A stretch of 48,733 bases of DNA, from contig NZ_QZWH01000055.1 of assembly GCF_003601925.1 (NCBI RefSeq), forward strand, positions 1-48,733, written 5' to 3'. The DNA is from Buttiauxella izardii (lineage in GTDB: Bacteria; Pseudomonadota; Gammaproteobacteria; Enterobacterales; Enterobacteriaceae). Of this stretch, positions 25,902 through 35,383 are shown one piece after another. Positions within the stretch are counted from its first letter, which is position 1. Every line of letters starts with the position of its first letter. The position numbers and the translations under genes were made by a program. The notes below the pieces were generated by a model that saw only the letters and a program-made list of their open reading frames with translations, was not told the DNA's origin and searched no databases.

Positions 25902-27833
25902 ATGATCAAGTTTAGCGCAACGATCCTTGCCACGCTGATCGCAACCAGCGTTAACGCGGCAACCGTTGACCTGCGTATTCTGGAAACCAGCGATCTTCAT
26001 AGCAACATGATGGATTTCGATTACTACAAAGACACGCCAACGGAGAAATTCGGGCTGGTGCGTACGGCGAGCTTAATCAATGCCGCGCGTGGCGAGACGG
26101 TCAACAGCGTGCTGGTGGATAACGGTGACCTGATTCAGGGCAGTCCGCTGGGAGATTACATGGCGGCAAAAGGGCTGAAGAAAGGCGATATTCACCCGGT
26201 TTATAAGGCGCTGAATACGCTGGATTATGCGGTAGGAAACCTCGGCAACCACGAGTTTAACTATGGCCTCGATTACCTGCATATGGCGCTCGAAGGGGCA
26301 AAATTCCCGTATGTGAATGCCAACATTATCGATGCCAAAACCAATAAGCCGCTGTTCACGCCGTATGTGATTAAAGACACCGCCGTGAAAGATAAAGACG
26401 GCAAAGAGCAGACGTTGCGTATCGGCTATATCGGGTTTGTGCCACCGCAAATTATGACGTGGGATAAAACCAATCTCGAAGGCAAAGTCACGGTGCAGGA
26501 TATTACCGAAACCGCGCGTCATTACGTGCCAGAAATGCGCAAGCAAGGCGCTGATTTAGTGGTGGTTATCGCCCACTCCGGTCTTTCCAGCGACCCGTAT
26601 CACGCGATGGCGGAAAACTCGGTTTATTACCTCAGCACCATTCCGGGCGTGGATGCCATTATGTTTGGTCACGCGCACGCGGTATTCCCAGGCAAAGATT
26701 TTGCCAATATCAAAGGTGTCGATCTCGAAAAAGGCACGCTGAACGGGATTCCTGCGGTAATGCCAGGCATGTGGGGCGACCATCTCGGCGTAGTGGATTT
26801 AGTGCTGAACAACGACAGCGGCGCGTGGAAAGTGGTGAGCAGCAAAGCGGAAGCACGCCCGATTTACGACAGCGTGGCGAAGAAATCGCTGGTGCCAGAA
26901 GATGCGAAACTGGTGGATGTGCTTAAGCACGATCACGACGCCACGCGCGAGTTCGTCAGCAAACCTATCGGTAAATCTTCCGACAATATGTATAGCTATC
27001 TGGCGCTGGTGCAGGACGATCCGACCGTGCAGGTAGTGAATAACGCGCAAACCGCCTACGTCGAAAAATACATTCAGGGCGATCCGGATCTGGCGAATCT
27101 GCCGGTGTTATCTGCTGCCGCGCCGTTTAAAGTCGGCGGCCGTAAAAACGATCCGGCCAGTTTTGTCGAAGTAGAAAAAGGCCAGCTCACCTTCCGTAAT
27201 GCCGCCGATTTGTATCTCTATCCGAACACGCTGGTTGTGGTGAAAGCGACGGGTAAAGAGGTTAAAGAGTGGCTGGAATGTTCCGCCGGGCAGTTTAATC
27301 AGATTGATGTGAACAGCACAAAACCGCAGTCGCTGATTAACTGGGACGGGTTCCGCACTTATAACTTTGATGTTATCGACGGCGTGGATTACCAGATTGA
27401 TGTGTCGCAACCGGCGCGTTATGACGGCGAATGCCAGATGGTGAACCCGAAAGCCGAACGCATCAAAGGGCTGACGTTTAAGGGCAAGCCAATTGACCCG
27501 AATGCGACGTTCCTCGTGGCGACCAATAACTATCGCGCATACGGTGGCAAGTTTGCCGGAACGGGCGACAGCCATATCGCTTTCGCTTCACCTGATGAAA
27601 ACCGTTCGGTGCTGGCGAACTGGATTACCGCAAGCAAGGAAATCCACCCGGCTGCCGATAACAACTGGCGCCTGGCGCCAATCCACAGCAATCAGAAATT
27701 AGATATTCGCTTTGAAACCTCACCGGGTGACAAAGCGGCGGCCTTTATCAAAGAAAAAGGCCAGTATCCGATGAAGAATGTGGGATCGGATGAAATCGGT
27801 TTTGCGTTGTATCAGTTGGATTTGAGTAAGTAG
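25902..27833 (+). CDS. cpdB: Periplasmic 2',3'-cyclic-nucleotide 2'-phosphodiesterase / 3'-nucleotidase CpdB
   Basis: A 643-residue periplasmic metallophosphatase that degrades 2',3'-cyclic nucleotides and 3'-nucleotides for scavenging. It has a signal peptide ([19 protein letters not shown], then ATVDLRILE). The N-terminal dimetal domain carries [30 protein letters not shown] and [11 protein letters not shown]. The C-terminal 5'-nucleotidase domain contains [17 protein letters not shown], which stacks the base. The ATG at 25902 is chosen over an upstream in-frame start because it begins the signal peptide and follows AAAGGACC. Confidence 0.97.
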   Translation: MIKFSATILATLIATSVNAATVDLRILETSDLHSNMMDFDYYKDTPTEKFGLVRTASLINAARGETVNSVLVDNGDLIQGSPLGDYMAAKGLKKGDIHPVYKALNTLDYAVGNLGNHEFNYGLDYLHMALEGAKFPYVNANIIDAKTNKPLFTPYVIKDTAVKDKDGKEQTLRIGYIGFVPPQIMTWDKTNLEGKVTVQDITETARHYVPEMRKQGADLVVVIAHSGLSSDPYHAMAENSVYYLSTIPGVDAIMFGHAHAVFPGKDFANIKGVDLEKGTLNGIPAVMPGMWGDHLGVVDLVLNNDSGAWKVVSSKAEARPIYDSVAKKSLVPEDAKLVDVLKHDHDATREFVSKPIGKSSDNMYSYLALVQDDPTVQVVNNAQTAYVEKYIQGDPDLANLPVLSAAAPFKVGGRKNDPASFVEVEKGQLTFRNAADLYLYPNTLVVVKATGKEVKEWLECSAGQFNQIDVNSTKPQSLINWDGFRTYNFDVIDGVDYQIDVSQPARYDGECQMVNPKAERIKGLTFKGKPIDPNATFLVATNNYRAYGGKFAGTGDSHIAFASPDENRSVLANWITASKEIHPAADNNWRLAPIHSNQKLDIRFETSPGDKAAAFIKEKGQYPMKNVGSDEIGFALYQLDLSK

Positions 27834-27845
27834 GTTTAACCACGC

Positions 27846-27875
27846 GTCGGATGACGCTGCGCTTATCCGACCTAC
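27846..27875. repeat. REP hairpin after cpdB
   Basis: GTCGGATGACGC and GCTTATCCGAC arms followed by CTAC, between the convergent ends of cpdB and ytfH. Confidence 0.75.
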
Positions 27876-27909
27876 AAGTGCATGATTTTATGGTGGATAA
27901 GCGCAAGTG

Positions 27910-28299
27910 TTAGCGTTCTTCGCGGGACGCTAACACTCGCGGCAAATTCAATTCAATCCAGTCAGCCAGCCCCGCGACTTGCTCGGCAACTTCAAAACCC
28001 AATTGCGTCAGGCTGTATTCCACATGCGGCGGCACAACCGGGTAGGATTTACGGTTCACAAAGCCATCGGCTTCCAACCATTGCAGCGTTTGCGCGAGCA
28101 TTTTTTCACTCACGCCACCCATTTTGCGGCGCAGATCGCTAAAGCGATGCGTTCCTTCCTGCAAGGCCACCAGAATCAACACGCCCCAACGGCTAGTGAC
28201 GTGCTTGAGCACATCGCGCGACGGACACTGTTCGGCGAACAAATTGCCGTCACGCATCTGCTCGGTTAACGACGGCGAGCGGGTTTCAATTTCACTCAT
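27910..28299 (-). CDS. ytfH: HxlR-family transcriptional regulator YtfH
   Basis: A 129-residue winged-helix regulator of the HxlR/DUF24 type. The core CPSRDVLKHVTSRWGVLILVAL begins with the conserved Cys used by redox- or quinone-sensing relatives. It continues with HRFSDLRRKMGGVSEKMLAQTLQWLEADGFV (recognition helix and wing). The start at 28299 gives MSEIETRSPS, as in E. coli, instead of a 31-codon extension. It is divergent from qorB and probably controls it and itself from the shared operator region. Confidence 0.93.
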   Translation of the reverse strand: MSEIETRSPSLTEQMRDGNLFAEQCPSRDVLKHVTSRWGVLILVALQEGTHRFSDLRRKMGGVSEKMLAQTLQWLEADGFVNRKSYPVVPPHVEYSLTQLGFEVAEQVAGLADWIELNLPRVLASREER

Positions 28300-28322
28300 T
28301 TGATACTTACCTTTTTGTGCGT

Positions 28323-28339
28323 ACTTACTAAAAGTTAGT
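28323..28339. promoter_or_regulatory. Candidate YtfH operator
   Basis: ACTTAC-TAAAA-GTTAGT is an imperfect inverted repeat in the ytfH/qorB divergent promoter, followed by further GTGCTAGTGATAG half-like elements. HxlR regulators bind such TAC/GTA palindromes. Inference. Confidence 0.4.
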
Positions 28340-28390
28340 GCTAGTGATAGTGTGGCACAACTTAACCAGAACCCCCACAGGAGATTTACC

Positions 28391-29239
28391 ATGATCGCTA
28401 TTACTGGTGCTTCCGGCCAACTGGGCCAGCTCGTAATTGAAGAATTACTGAATACCGTTGCGGCAGACCAACTGGTCGCTATTGTGCGTAACCCATCGAA
28501 AATTCAAACGCTTGCTGACCGTGGCGTGCAGGTTCGTGCCGCCAGCTATGAAGATAAAGCCGCGCTGGTGAAAGCGCTGGCAGGCGTTGAAAAGCTGTTG
28601 CTGATCTCTTCAAGCGAAGTGGGCCAGCGTGCGGTTCAGCATCGCAACGTGATTGAAGCGGCTAAAGAAGCGGGCGTGAAACTGATTGCTTACACCAGCT
28701 TGCTGCACGCAGATTCCTCACCGCTGGGTCTGGCAGATGAGCACGTGGCCACCGAGAAAATGCTGCAAGAATCCGGCATTCCGTTTGTGCTGCTGCGCAA
28801 CGGCTGGTACACCGAAAATTACCTCGCCAGCGTGCCGCCAGCACTGGAACACGGCGTATTTATTGGCTCTGCGGGTGACGGGAAAATCGCCTCTGCAACA
28901 CGCACCGATTATGCGGCAGCCGCCGCAAAAGTGATGACGCTGGAAAACCAGGCGGGCAAAGTTTATGAACTGGCGGGCGACCACGGTTGGACGCTGGCTG
29001 AGCTGACGACGGAACTGACCAAACAGAGCGGCAAAACCGTCGTTTATCAGAACCTGCCGGAAGCAGATTTTAAAGCCGCATTATTGGGCGCTGGTTTGCC
29101 GGAAGGTTTAGCCGCGCTGCTGGCAAACTCTGATGTCGGCGCATCAAAAGGTGGCTTGTTTGATGACAGCCGTCAGCTCAGTGCGTTAATTGGCCGCCCG
29201 ACTACGGCACTTGCTGAAAGCCTTCGCGCCGCGCTGTAA
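28391..29239 (+). CDS. qorB: NAD(P)H:quinone oxidoreductase QorB (YtfG)
   Basis: A 282-residue atypical short-chain/NmrA-like reductase that reduces quinones with NADPH. The N-terminal MIAITGASGQLGQLVIEELL is the Rossmann dinucleotide motif, and LLISSSEVGQRAVQHRNVIEAAKEAGVK, RNGWYTENYL and YELAGDHGWTLAEL are family hallmarks. The ATG at 28391 is used because the reading extended upstream to 28352 lies inside the regulatory region. Divergent from its likely regulator ytfH. Confidence 0.95.
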   Translation: MIAITGASGQLGQLVIEELLNTVAADQLVAIVRNPSKIQTLADRGVQVRAASYEDKAALVKALAGVEKLLLISSSEVGQRAVQHRNVIEAAKEAGVKLIAYTSLLHADSSPLGLADEHVATEKMLQESGIPFVLLRNGWYTENYLASVPPALEHGVFIGSAGDGKIASATRTDYAAAAAKVMTLENQAGKVYELAGDHGWTLAELTTELTKQSGKTVVYQNLPEADFKAALLGAGLPEGLAALLANSDVGASKGGLFDDSRQLSALIGRPTTALAESLRAAL

Positions 29240-29275
29240 ATGTTAACTTTCCGTTAAAGCTGGAAATCCTATATC

Positions 29276-29390
29276 CTAAATAATTCGAGTTGCAGGAAGG
29301 CGGCAAGAGAGTGAGTCCCGATGAGCTTACTTGAGTAAGTGATTCGGGCGAGCAAGCGTAGCCAACGCATCTGCAACTTGAAGTATGAAG
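29276..29390. repeat. ERIC element directly upstream of the AraC-family gene
   Basis: Outer ends ATTCGAGTTGCAGGAAGGC and CAACTTGAAGTATGAAGG flank the core GTGAGTCCCGATGAGCTTAC / GTAAGTGATTCGGGCGAGC, the standard ERIC palindrome. Its right end reaches the start region of the next gene. Confidence 0.85.
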
Positions 29391-29399
29391 GATATTAAT

Positions 29400-30224
29400 A
29401 TGCAAGGCGTACCTGAACACTTCAACGATGAAAAAGACATTGCTCAATTCCGGCATTTACCCCAATTGCCCGGCGTTGAGCTTTATCACGCCCATATTTC
29501 CCGTTACGCCTTTGAGCCGCATACGCACGAAGCGTTTGGCATTGGCACGGTAACACGTGGCGCTGAGCGTTTTCGCTATCGGGGTGTTCAGCATGTTGCC
29601 GCGAAAGATTCGTTAGTGCTCATGAACCCGGACGAATTGCATACTGGCGAAGCCGCAACGGAAGACGGCTGGCAGTACCGTATGATTTATCTCGAGCCGG
29701 ATCTGCTTGAAAGCGTGACCGGCTCACGCAACTGGTCGTTTAGCGAAGTCGTCAGCCACGATCCGCAACGGTCGGGGCGTATTTCGCAACTGATTAATGG
29801 CTTGTGGAGCGAAAGTGATTCGCTGGCGCAGCAAGGTTTGTTGCTGAATCTTATCGAAACTTTCCAGCCTTACGCTCAACATCAGGCTGACGGAACGCCG
29901 GAATCTGCACATCGGTTTGAGCAAATTCGGGACTATCTTCATGATAACTATATGCACCCGGTAACGCTCGATGAGCTGGCAGCCGTGGTGTCGCTTAGTC
30001 CTTATCACTTTCATCGTATGTTTAAAGTGCACTTCCACGTCACGCCTCACCAAATGTTAATGGCGATTCGCCTGTGGCACGCCAAACGGTTGCTGACCAG
30101 TGGAATGCCCGCCGCACAGGTGGCCGCCGCCAGCGGATTAACCGATCAGGCGCATTTGACACGCGCCTTTTCCCAGCGTTATGGCATTACGCCAGTGCGC
30201 TATCAAAAGCAGGTCGCCCGTTAG
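29400..30224 (+). CDS. AraC-family transcriptional regulator
   Basis: A 274-residue regulator. The N-terminal cupin-type sensing domain (about 15-140; FEPHTHEAFGIGTVTRGAERF) is followed by two helix-turn-helix motifs at the C-terminus. The second is ASGLTDQAHLTRAFSQRYGITPVRY and the first SLSPYHFHRMFKVHFHVTPHQMLMA (each quoted here as a landmark). I chose the ATG at 29400, spaced 7 nt from GAAGGA; an in-frame ATG at 29385 has no binding site. It stands between qorB and ytfF, a place with no regulator in E. coli K-12. Its likely target is the exporter gene ytfF just downstream, on the same strand. Confidence 0.9.
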   Translation: MQGVPEHFNDEKDIAQFRHLPQLPGVELYHAHISRYAFEPHTHEAFGIGTVTRGAERFRYRGVQHVAAKDSLVLMNPDELHTGEAATEDGWQYRMIYLEPDLLESVTGSRNWSFSEVVSHDPQRSGRISQLINGLWSESDSLAQQGLLLNLIETFQPYAQHQADGTPESAHRFEQIRDYLHDNYMHPVTLDELAAVVSLSPYHFHRMFKVHFHVTPHQMLMAIRLWHAKRLLTSGMPAAQVAAASGLTDQAHLTRAFSQRYGITPVRYQKQVAR

Positions 30225-30304
30225 CAATACCGCAAGCTGGTACAATATTTCCTTCCACTTGCCACCTACACTCATTCCAAAGAGTTAAGTGGAAGAACAT
30301 AAAG

Positions 30305-31279
30305 ATGTTAACTGGAGTGTTGTACGCCCTGCTCGCAGGGTTGATGTGGGGACTGATTTTCGTCGGGCCGTTGATTGTTCCTGATTACCCGGCTGCCATG
30401 CAGTCGACCGGGCGTTATCTGGCGCTGGGCTTTATTGCGCTACCGTTGGCCTGGTTTGGCCGCCAGCGTTTGCGCCAATTGACACGCACGGATTGGTTTA
30501 CCGCGCTGAAGCTTTCTACCGTCGGCAATCTCATTTATTACGTCTGCCTCGCCAGCGCCATTCAGCGCACTGGCGCGCCGATCTCTACCATGATTATCGG
30601 CACGCTGCCGGTGGTGATTCCGGTGTTTGCTAATCTGCTGTACAGCAAACGTGACGGCAAATTGCCGTGGCGTCGGCTGGCGCCTGCGCTGGTGATTATC
30701 GCCCTCGGCCTGGTGATGGTTAACACCGCCGAATTGCGCACCGGGCAGCTCGATTTCAGTTGGTGGCGTTATGTGAGCGGCATTGGCCTGGCGTTTATTT
30801 CCGTCGCCTGCTGGGCCTGGTATGCGCTGCGTAACGCCTGTTGGTTGCGAGAAAACCCGGACAAAAACCCGCTGATGTGGGCAACGGCGCAAGGGATGGC
30901 GATTCTGCCGTTTTCATTGCTCGGTTATATCGCCGTTTGCCTGTGGATGTCGCGCACCAACACCGATTTCACTCTGCCCTTCGGCCCGCGTCCGGAAGTG
31001 TTTTTGACGCTGATGATAGCCATCGCGCTGTTTTGTTCCTGGCTCGGCGCGCTGTGCTGGAACATCGCCAGCCAGCGTTTACCGACGGTGATTGTTGGCC
31101 CGCTGATTGTCTTTGAGACACTGGCCGGGCTGGCTTACACCTTTATGCTGCGCCATAGCTGGCCGCCGCTTCTGACCTTGCTCGGGATTATTTGCCTGGT
31201 AATTGGCGTGGTGATGGCGGTGCTAACCAAGCCGCAGAAAAACACGCTCGAAGAAGTGGTCGTCGTGACGGACAAATAG
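30305..31279 (+). CDS. ytfF: YtfF, EamA/DMT-family membrane transporter
   Basis: A 324-residue inner-membrane protein with about ten hydrophobic segments arranged as two EamA repeats. It starts MLTGVLYALLAGLMWGLIFVGP, and IQRTGAPISTMIIGTLPVVIPV (quoted in part) and GPLIVFETLAGLAYTF are near-identical to E. coli YtfF. The substrate is unknown; the superfamily mostly exports small metabolites. The ATG at 30305 follows GTGGAAGAAC; a longer in-frame reading would run into the upstream regulator. An 80-bp gap separates it from the AraC gene. Confidence 0.92.
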   Translation: MLTGVLYALLAGLMWGLIFVGPLIVPDYPAAMQSTGRYLALGFIALPLAWFGRQRLRQLTRTDWFTALKLSTVGNLIYYVCLASAIQRTGAPISTMIIGTLPVVIPVFANLLYSKRDGKLPWRRLAPALVIIALGLVMVNTAELRTGQLDFSWWRYVSGIGLAFISVACWAWYALRNACWLRENPDKNPLMWATAQGMAILPFSLLGYIAVCLWMSRTNTDFTLPFGPRPEVFLTLMIAIALFCSWLGALCWNIASQRLPTVIVGPLIVFETLAGLAYTFMLRHSWPPLLTLLGIICLVIGVVMAVLTKPQKNTLEEVVVVTDK

Positions 31280-31313
31280 CGCGTTACCTCGAAATAGTCA
31301 TAGCGCCGACTTA

Positions 31314-31336
31314 AAGATGCATTTAATATGCATCTT
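31314..31336. promoter_or_regulatory. NsrR operator of ytfE
   Basis: Perfect arms AAGATGCAT / ATGCATCTT around TTAAT. This is the consensus NsrR site, 28 bp before the ytfE start, so nitric oxide should derepress ytfE. Confidence 0.88.
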
Positions 31337-31363
31337 ATATTATCGACAACGAGGTAACTGCTC

Positions 31364-32026
31364 ATGGCTTTTCGCGATCAACCTTTAGGTGAACTGGCTT
31401 TAACTATTCCGCGCGCTTCTGCGCTGTTCCGTAAATTGGATCTCGATTTTTGCTGCGGCGGGAAACAGACGCTTGAGCGTGCGGCAACGCGCAAAGAATT
31501 GGATCTGGAAGCGATTGAAGCAGAACTCGCAGCGCTTGCGGTAGAGCCTGTCGATAAAGACTGGCAAAGCGCGCCACTGGCGGAAATCATCGACCATATT
31601 CTGGTGCGTTATCACGACCGCCACCGCGAACAACTGCCGGAGCTTATCCTTCAGGCCACCAAAGTTGAGCGCGTGCATGCCGATAAACCGAATGTACCGA
31701 AGGGGCTGGCGAAGTATCTCACCATGCTGCATCAGGAATTGAGCAGCCATATGATGAAAGAAGAACAGATTCTGTTCCCGATGATTAAAAATGGCATGGG
31801 AACGCAGGCCAACGGCCCGATTAGCGTGATGGAAAGTGAGCATGATGACGCTGGCGAATTGCTGGAAGTGATCAAGCACACCACCAATAATGTGACGCCG
31901 CCACCGGAAGCGTGTACAACCTGGAAAGCAATGTATAACGGAATTAATGAGTTGATTGATGATTTGATGAATCACATCAGTCTTGAGAATAACGTGCTGT
32001 TTCCACGGGCTTTGGCTGGGGAATAA
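31364..32026 (+). CDS. ytfE: YtfE (RIC), di-iron repair of iron-sulfur clusters
   Basis: A 220-residue cytoplasmic hemerythrin-like di-iron protein that helps restore iron-sulfur clusters damaged by nitric oxide and oxidants. The N-terminal ScdA domain has the Cys pair LDFCCGGK (Cys30-Cys31). The four-helix domain supplies His/Glu ligands in [48 protein letters not shown] and [18 protein letters not shown]. It has its own promoter under NsrR. Convergent with cycA. Confidence 0.97.
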   Translation: MAFRDQPLGELALTIPRASALFRKLDLDFCCGGKQTLERAATRKELDLEAIEAELAALAVEPVDKDWQSAPLAEIIDHILVRYHDRHREQLPELILQATKVERVHADKPNVPKGLAKYLTMLHQELSSHMMKEEQILFPMIKNGMGTQANGPISVMESEHDDAGELLEVIKHTTNNVTPPPEACTTWKAMYNGINELIDDLMNHISLENNVLFPRALAGE

Positions 32027-32028
32027 AT

Positions 32029-32110
32029 CCCCTCACCCCGACCCTCTCCCTCAGGGAGAGGGAGAAAACCGTACGATCCCCTCTCCCGTGGGAGAGGGCT
32101 AGGGTGAGGG
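32029..32110. repeat. CCTCTCCC double hairpin between ytfE and cycA
   Basis: CCCCTCACCCCGACCCTCTCCC-TCAG-GGGAGAGGG (described by its parts) and a second CCCTCTCCCGTGGGAGAGGG, ending AGGGTGAGGG. It sits between two convergent stops and may serve as a bidirectional terminator. Confidence 0.85.
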
Positions 32111-32115
32111 TAAAA

Positions 32116-33528
32116 TTACTTACGCATTGTCGCAATGCGCTTCTTGCCGATAAACATCCAGCACACACCCAACAACACAAACCACAATGGCGTTACGATC
32201 AGCGCCTGGCGGGTATCGGTTTCCAGCGTCAGCAGCACAATCACAAACACGAAGAACGCCATACACATCCAGCACATAAACTTGCCGAGCGGCATTTTGT
32301 AGATGGATTTCTGATGCAGTTCCGGGCGCTGTTTGCGGTACACCAGGTACGAGCACAGAATAATCGTCCAGACGAACATAAACAGAATCGCCGACACGGT
32401 GGTGATCATGGTGAATGCCGCAATCACGTTCGGGTTCACGTAGAGCATCACCACGCCGCCCAGCAGGCAGATACAGGAGAAGGTTAAACCCTTCGCCGGA
32501 ACCGCACGTCTGGAGAGTTTGGCGAACGCTTTCGGTGCCATGCCGTCTTGCGCGAGGCCGAACAACATGCGGCTGGTAGAGAACACGCCGCTGTTTGCCG
32601 AAGATGCCGCAGAAGTCAGCACCACAAAGTTGATAATACTCGCGGCGGCAGGCAATCCCACCAGCACGAACAGTTCAACGAAGGGGCTCTTATCCGGCAC
32701 CACTGAACGCCATGGCGTTACCGACATAATCACGATCAGCGCGAACACGTAGAACATGATGATACGAATCGGAATCGAGTTGATGGCGCGTGGCAGTGAC
32801 TTTTCTGGGTCTTTTGTTTCAGCCGCAGTGGTGCCGACCAGCTCAATACCCACGAATGCAAATACCGCTATCTGGAAGCCCGCAAAGAATCCGCTGATGC
32901 CTTTCGGGAACCAGCCGCCGTCATTCCATAAGTTATTGATGGAGGCTTCGACACCGGATGGAGAATGGAAGTGAGTCAAAATCATCACCAGGCCGATAAC
33001 AATCAGCGCGACGATGGCGACGATTTTAATCATCGCGAACCAGAACTCCATTTCCCCGAACATTTTCACGGTGGCGAGGTTTAAGGTCAGCAATAAGACA
33101 ACAACCGAGAGCGAGGCCACCCAATCTGAAAGCCCCGGGAACCAGAACTGCGCGTAGGCGGTTATCGCCACCACGTCGGCCATGCCGGTAACAACCCAGC
33201 AGAACCAGTACGTCCAGCCGGTAAAATACCCCGCCCACGGGCCGAGTAAGTCCGCTGCGAAGTCGCTGAAGGATTTGTATTCGAGGTTTGAAAGCAGCAG
33301 TTCGCCCATCGCTCGCATCACGAAGAACAGCATAAAGCCGATGATCATGTAGACGAAGATGATGGATGGCCCGGCGAGGCTGATGGTTTTTCCGGAGCCC
33401 ATAAACAGGCCGGTTCCGATGGCGCCACCAATGGCGATGAGCTGGATGTGACGGTTGGTTAAATTGCGCCGTAGAGACTGTTCAGACGGTGCCTCAGCAG
33501 CGTCTGCAACTTTTATCTGATCTACCAT
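32116..33528 (-). CDS. cycA: CycA, D-serine/D-alanine/glycine permease
   Basis: A 470-residue proton-coupled amino acid permease (APC superfamily, twelve membrane spans) that imports glycine, D-alanine, D-serine and D-cycloserine. It shows the family entry RNLTNRHIQLIAIGGAIGTGLFMGSG (landmark quoted in parts: LTNRHIQLIAIGG, AIGTGLFMGSG), FAFVGIELVGTTAAETKDPEKSLPRAI in the TM6-loop region, and TSAASSANSGVFSTSRMLFGLA. Same length as E. coli CycA. The leader has a C/A-rich stretch at the start codon, the kind of target bound by the small RNA GcvB. Confidence 0.97.
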   Translation of the reverse strand: MVDQIKVADAAEAPSEQSLRRNLTNRHIQLIAIGGAIGTGLFMGSGKTISLAGPSIIFVYMIIGFMLFFVMRAMGELLLSNLEYKSFSDFAADLLGPWAGYFTGWTYWFCWVVTGMADVVAITAYAQFWFPGLSDWVASLSVVVLLLTLNLATVKMFGEMEFWFAMIKIVAIVALIVIGLVMILTHFHSPSGVEASINNLWNDGGWFPKGISGFFAGFQIAVFAFVGIELVGTTAAETKDPEKSLPRAINSIPIRIIMFYVFALIVIMSVTPWRSVVPDKSPFVELFVLVGLPAAASIINFVVLTSAASSANSGVFSTSRMLFGLAQDGMAPKAFAKLSRRAVPAKGLTFSCICLLGGVVMLYVNPNVIAAFTMITTVSAILFMFVWTIILCSYLVYRKQRPELHQKSIYKMPLGKFMCWMCMAFFVFVIVLLTLETDTRQALIVTPLWFVLLGVCWMFIGKKRIATMRK

Positions 33529-33545
33529 GTTGTGTTTTCCTGTTC
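33529..33545 (-). promoter_or_regulatory. Possible GcvB target at the cycA start
   Basis: Minus-strand CAGGAAAACACAACATG places a C/A-rich run over the ribosome binding site. GcvB represses cycA in E. coli through such sequences; this match is by inspection only. Confidence 0.35.
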
Positions 33546-33793
33546 CTGTCTGTTGCGTTCAGGCTCTTCTGGCCTTTATTTAAATTTTGAGGATGTGATG
33601 TTGTCGTTCCGGGGAACGCAATGATAGTAGGGAAGAATCGGCGGGTTGAACACTAAGATTGAATTTTTTGTTAATTTAATGTTTGTTTTGAGTGCAAAAT
33701 CACGGCTAAAGAGTGATGAGCCTCACACAAACACTTATGAAGGAAGTGTTTACCAGATAAAATCATGCTGATTTTGTTAACAGCCAAATAAAA

Positions 33794-33811
33794 ACCCCGC
33801 CGTGGCGGGGT
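33794..33811 (-). terminator. fklB terminator
   Basis: ACCCCGCC / GGCGGGGT stem with a GT loop, followed on the minus strand by TTTTATTT. Confidence 0.9.
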
Positions 33812-33822
33812 CGCTTGAACGC

Positions 33823-34443
33823 TTACAGAATTTCCAGCAGTTCAACTTCAAAAACCAGCGTGCTGTACGGAGGAATGGACGCACCCGCGCCGCGCTCGCC
33901 GTAAGCCAGGTTTTGAGGGATAGTCAGTTCCCATTTAGAGCCAACTGGCATCAGAGTCAGCGCTTCAATCCAGCCAGCAATAACGCCGCTTACCGGGAAT
34001 TCCGCTGGTTCGCCACGCTGCACGGAGCTGTCGAACACGGTTCCGTCGATCAGTTTGCCGGTGTAGTGCACGCGAACGTGATCTTTACGTGCCGGGATTG
34101 GGCCTGTGCCCTGGGTCAGAACGCGGAATTGCAGACCAGATTCGGTGCTGCTCACGCCTTCTTTGTTGCTGTTTTCTTGCAGGTATTTCTGCCCTTCAAC
34201 AGCCATTTCTTTCTGGCGTTCCTGGCGAACGGCATCAGCACGCTCGTGAACTTCACGCAGGGCGCGATGAACCACGTCAACCGGAACTGCCGGAGCATTC
34301 CCTTCCAGCGCATCACGCAGACCCGCTACCAGCGCTTCTGGCAGCAGACCTTGCAGACCAGATTCACTCAGTTGTTGACCTACCTGTAAACCAATACCGT
34401 AACTTGCTTGCGCTTCGACGCTGTCAAAAGAAGGGGTCGTCAT
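33823..34443 (-). CDS. fklB: FklB (FKBP22), peptidyl-prolyl cis-trans isomerase
   Basis: A 206-residue FKBP-type prolyl isomerase that speeds protein folding. The N-terminal helical dimerisation domain (about 1-85, [19 protein letters not shown]) is linked by a long helix (about 85-115). The C-terminal FKBP domain has [37 protein letters not shown] and [28 protein letters not shown]. No signal peptide is present, which distinguishes it from periplasmic FkpA. It is divergent from ytfB. Confidence 0.95.
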   Translation of the reverse strand: MTTPSFDSVEAQASYGIGLQVGQQLSESGLQGLLPEALVAGLRDALEGNAPAVPVDVVHRALREVHERADAVRQERQKEMAVEGQKYLQENSNKEGVSSTESGLQFRVLTQGTGPIPARKDHVRVHYTGKLIDGTVFDSSVQRGEPAEFPVSGVIAGWIEALTLMPVGSKWELTIPQNLAYGERGAGASIPPYSTLVFEVELLEIL

Positions 34444-34641
34444 GGGATTTCCTTTATGTGTTTAAAAGCAAGCCCGCAGCATAACAGCGTCATCCTGGCG
34501 GGTAAAATGCAAAAGCGGCAAAGGTGACAAATGCGGAGGAAACAGGAACAATGGTTTATTCAGTGCATCAGACAGTTAGCGTTCTATAATGGGGTGGACA
34601 AATGTACACAGCACATTGTGTGAAAATGAGGAGAGTTGCCG

Positions 34642-35241
34642 ATGCGATTCGCTGTTAAACCCTGGCTTGAGCGGATTTGGCATGCACCCGATAATTTCCG
34701 CCTGATGGACCCCCTTCCGGCCATGCATCGTCGGGGGATTATTATTGCTGCGTTAGTGGTGGTGCTCGGTTTCCTTTGGCCTACGCCTGATGAAACTACA
34801 CGCCCGGTAACGCGCGACGCCCAGCTTTCTATTGAGTCGCAATCCCCTATTCGTGCCCACTTAGTCAACCCACCCGCTAATACTGAACCTGCTGCTCCTG
34901 TAGAACCGTCTCGCGTTGAAGAACAACCGCAAGCCGAAACTCAGGCTCCTGTTCCACACGCTAATAATGATATTGAGCAGCAATGGCGTTCGTACCGTGT
35001 CGAGTCCGGGCAAACCATGGCGCAACTGTTCCGCGACCATAATTTACCGCCCGCAGATGTTTATTCCATGGCGCAGGTAGAAGGCGGCAATAAGCCGTTG
35101 AGTACATTGCAAACCGGGCAGATGGTGCAGATTCGCCAGAATGCGAATGGCGTGGTGACGGGGCTAACGATTGATATTGGTAACGATCAGCAAGTGCTGT
35201 TTACCCGTCAGCCAGATGGCAGCTTTATTCGGGCGCGTTAA
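34642..35241 (+). CDS. ytfB: YtfB, OapA-family cell-division protein
   Basis: A 199-residue bitopic inner-membrane protein. A basic cytoplasmic head (MRFAVKPWLERIWHAPDNF) precedes one membrane segment (about 32-48), a Pro/Ala/Glu-rich periplasmic linker (about 50-110) and an OapA/LysM-like C-terminal domain (VESGQTMAQLFRDHNLPPADVY...LQTGQMVQIRQNANG). E. coli YtfB binds glycans and localises to the division site. I use the ATG at 34642, 8 nt from GGAG, instead of the TTG two codons upstream. Confidence 0.92.
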   Translation: MRFAVKPWLERIWHAPDNFRLMDPLPAMHRRGIIIAALVVVLGFLWPTPDETTRPVTRDAQLSIESQSPIRAHLVNPPANTEPAAPVEPSRVEEQPQAETQAPVPHANNDIEQQWRSYRVESGQTMAQLFRDHNLPPADVYSMAQVEGGNKPLSTLQTGQMVQIRQNANGVVTGLTIDIGNDQQVLFTRQPDGSFIRAR

Positions 35242-35261
35242 TACGCGAGTCTTACTCTAAA

Positions 35262-35370
35262 TAATTCCAGTTGCAGCAAGGCGGATTTGGAGTGAATCCT
35301 CAGGAGCTTACTAAAGTAAGTGACTGAGGTGAACGAACGAAGCCAAAGCGGCTGCGGCTTGAAGTATGAC
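35262..35370. repeat. ERIC element between ytfB and rplI
   Basis: GTGAATCCTCAGGAGCTTAC and AAGTAAGTGACTGAGGTGA match the ERIC core almost exactly, bounded by ATTCCAGTTGCAGCAAGGC and GGCTTGAAGTATGACG. Confidence 0.9.
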
Positions 35371-35383
35371 GAGTAAAATGCAA

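Noticed and set aside
29385-29399. Starting the AraC regulator at the upstream ATG (29385)
   Set aside because: That ATG is part of the ERIC end and has no ribosome binding site, while the ATG at 29400 is well spaced from GAAGGA.
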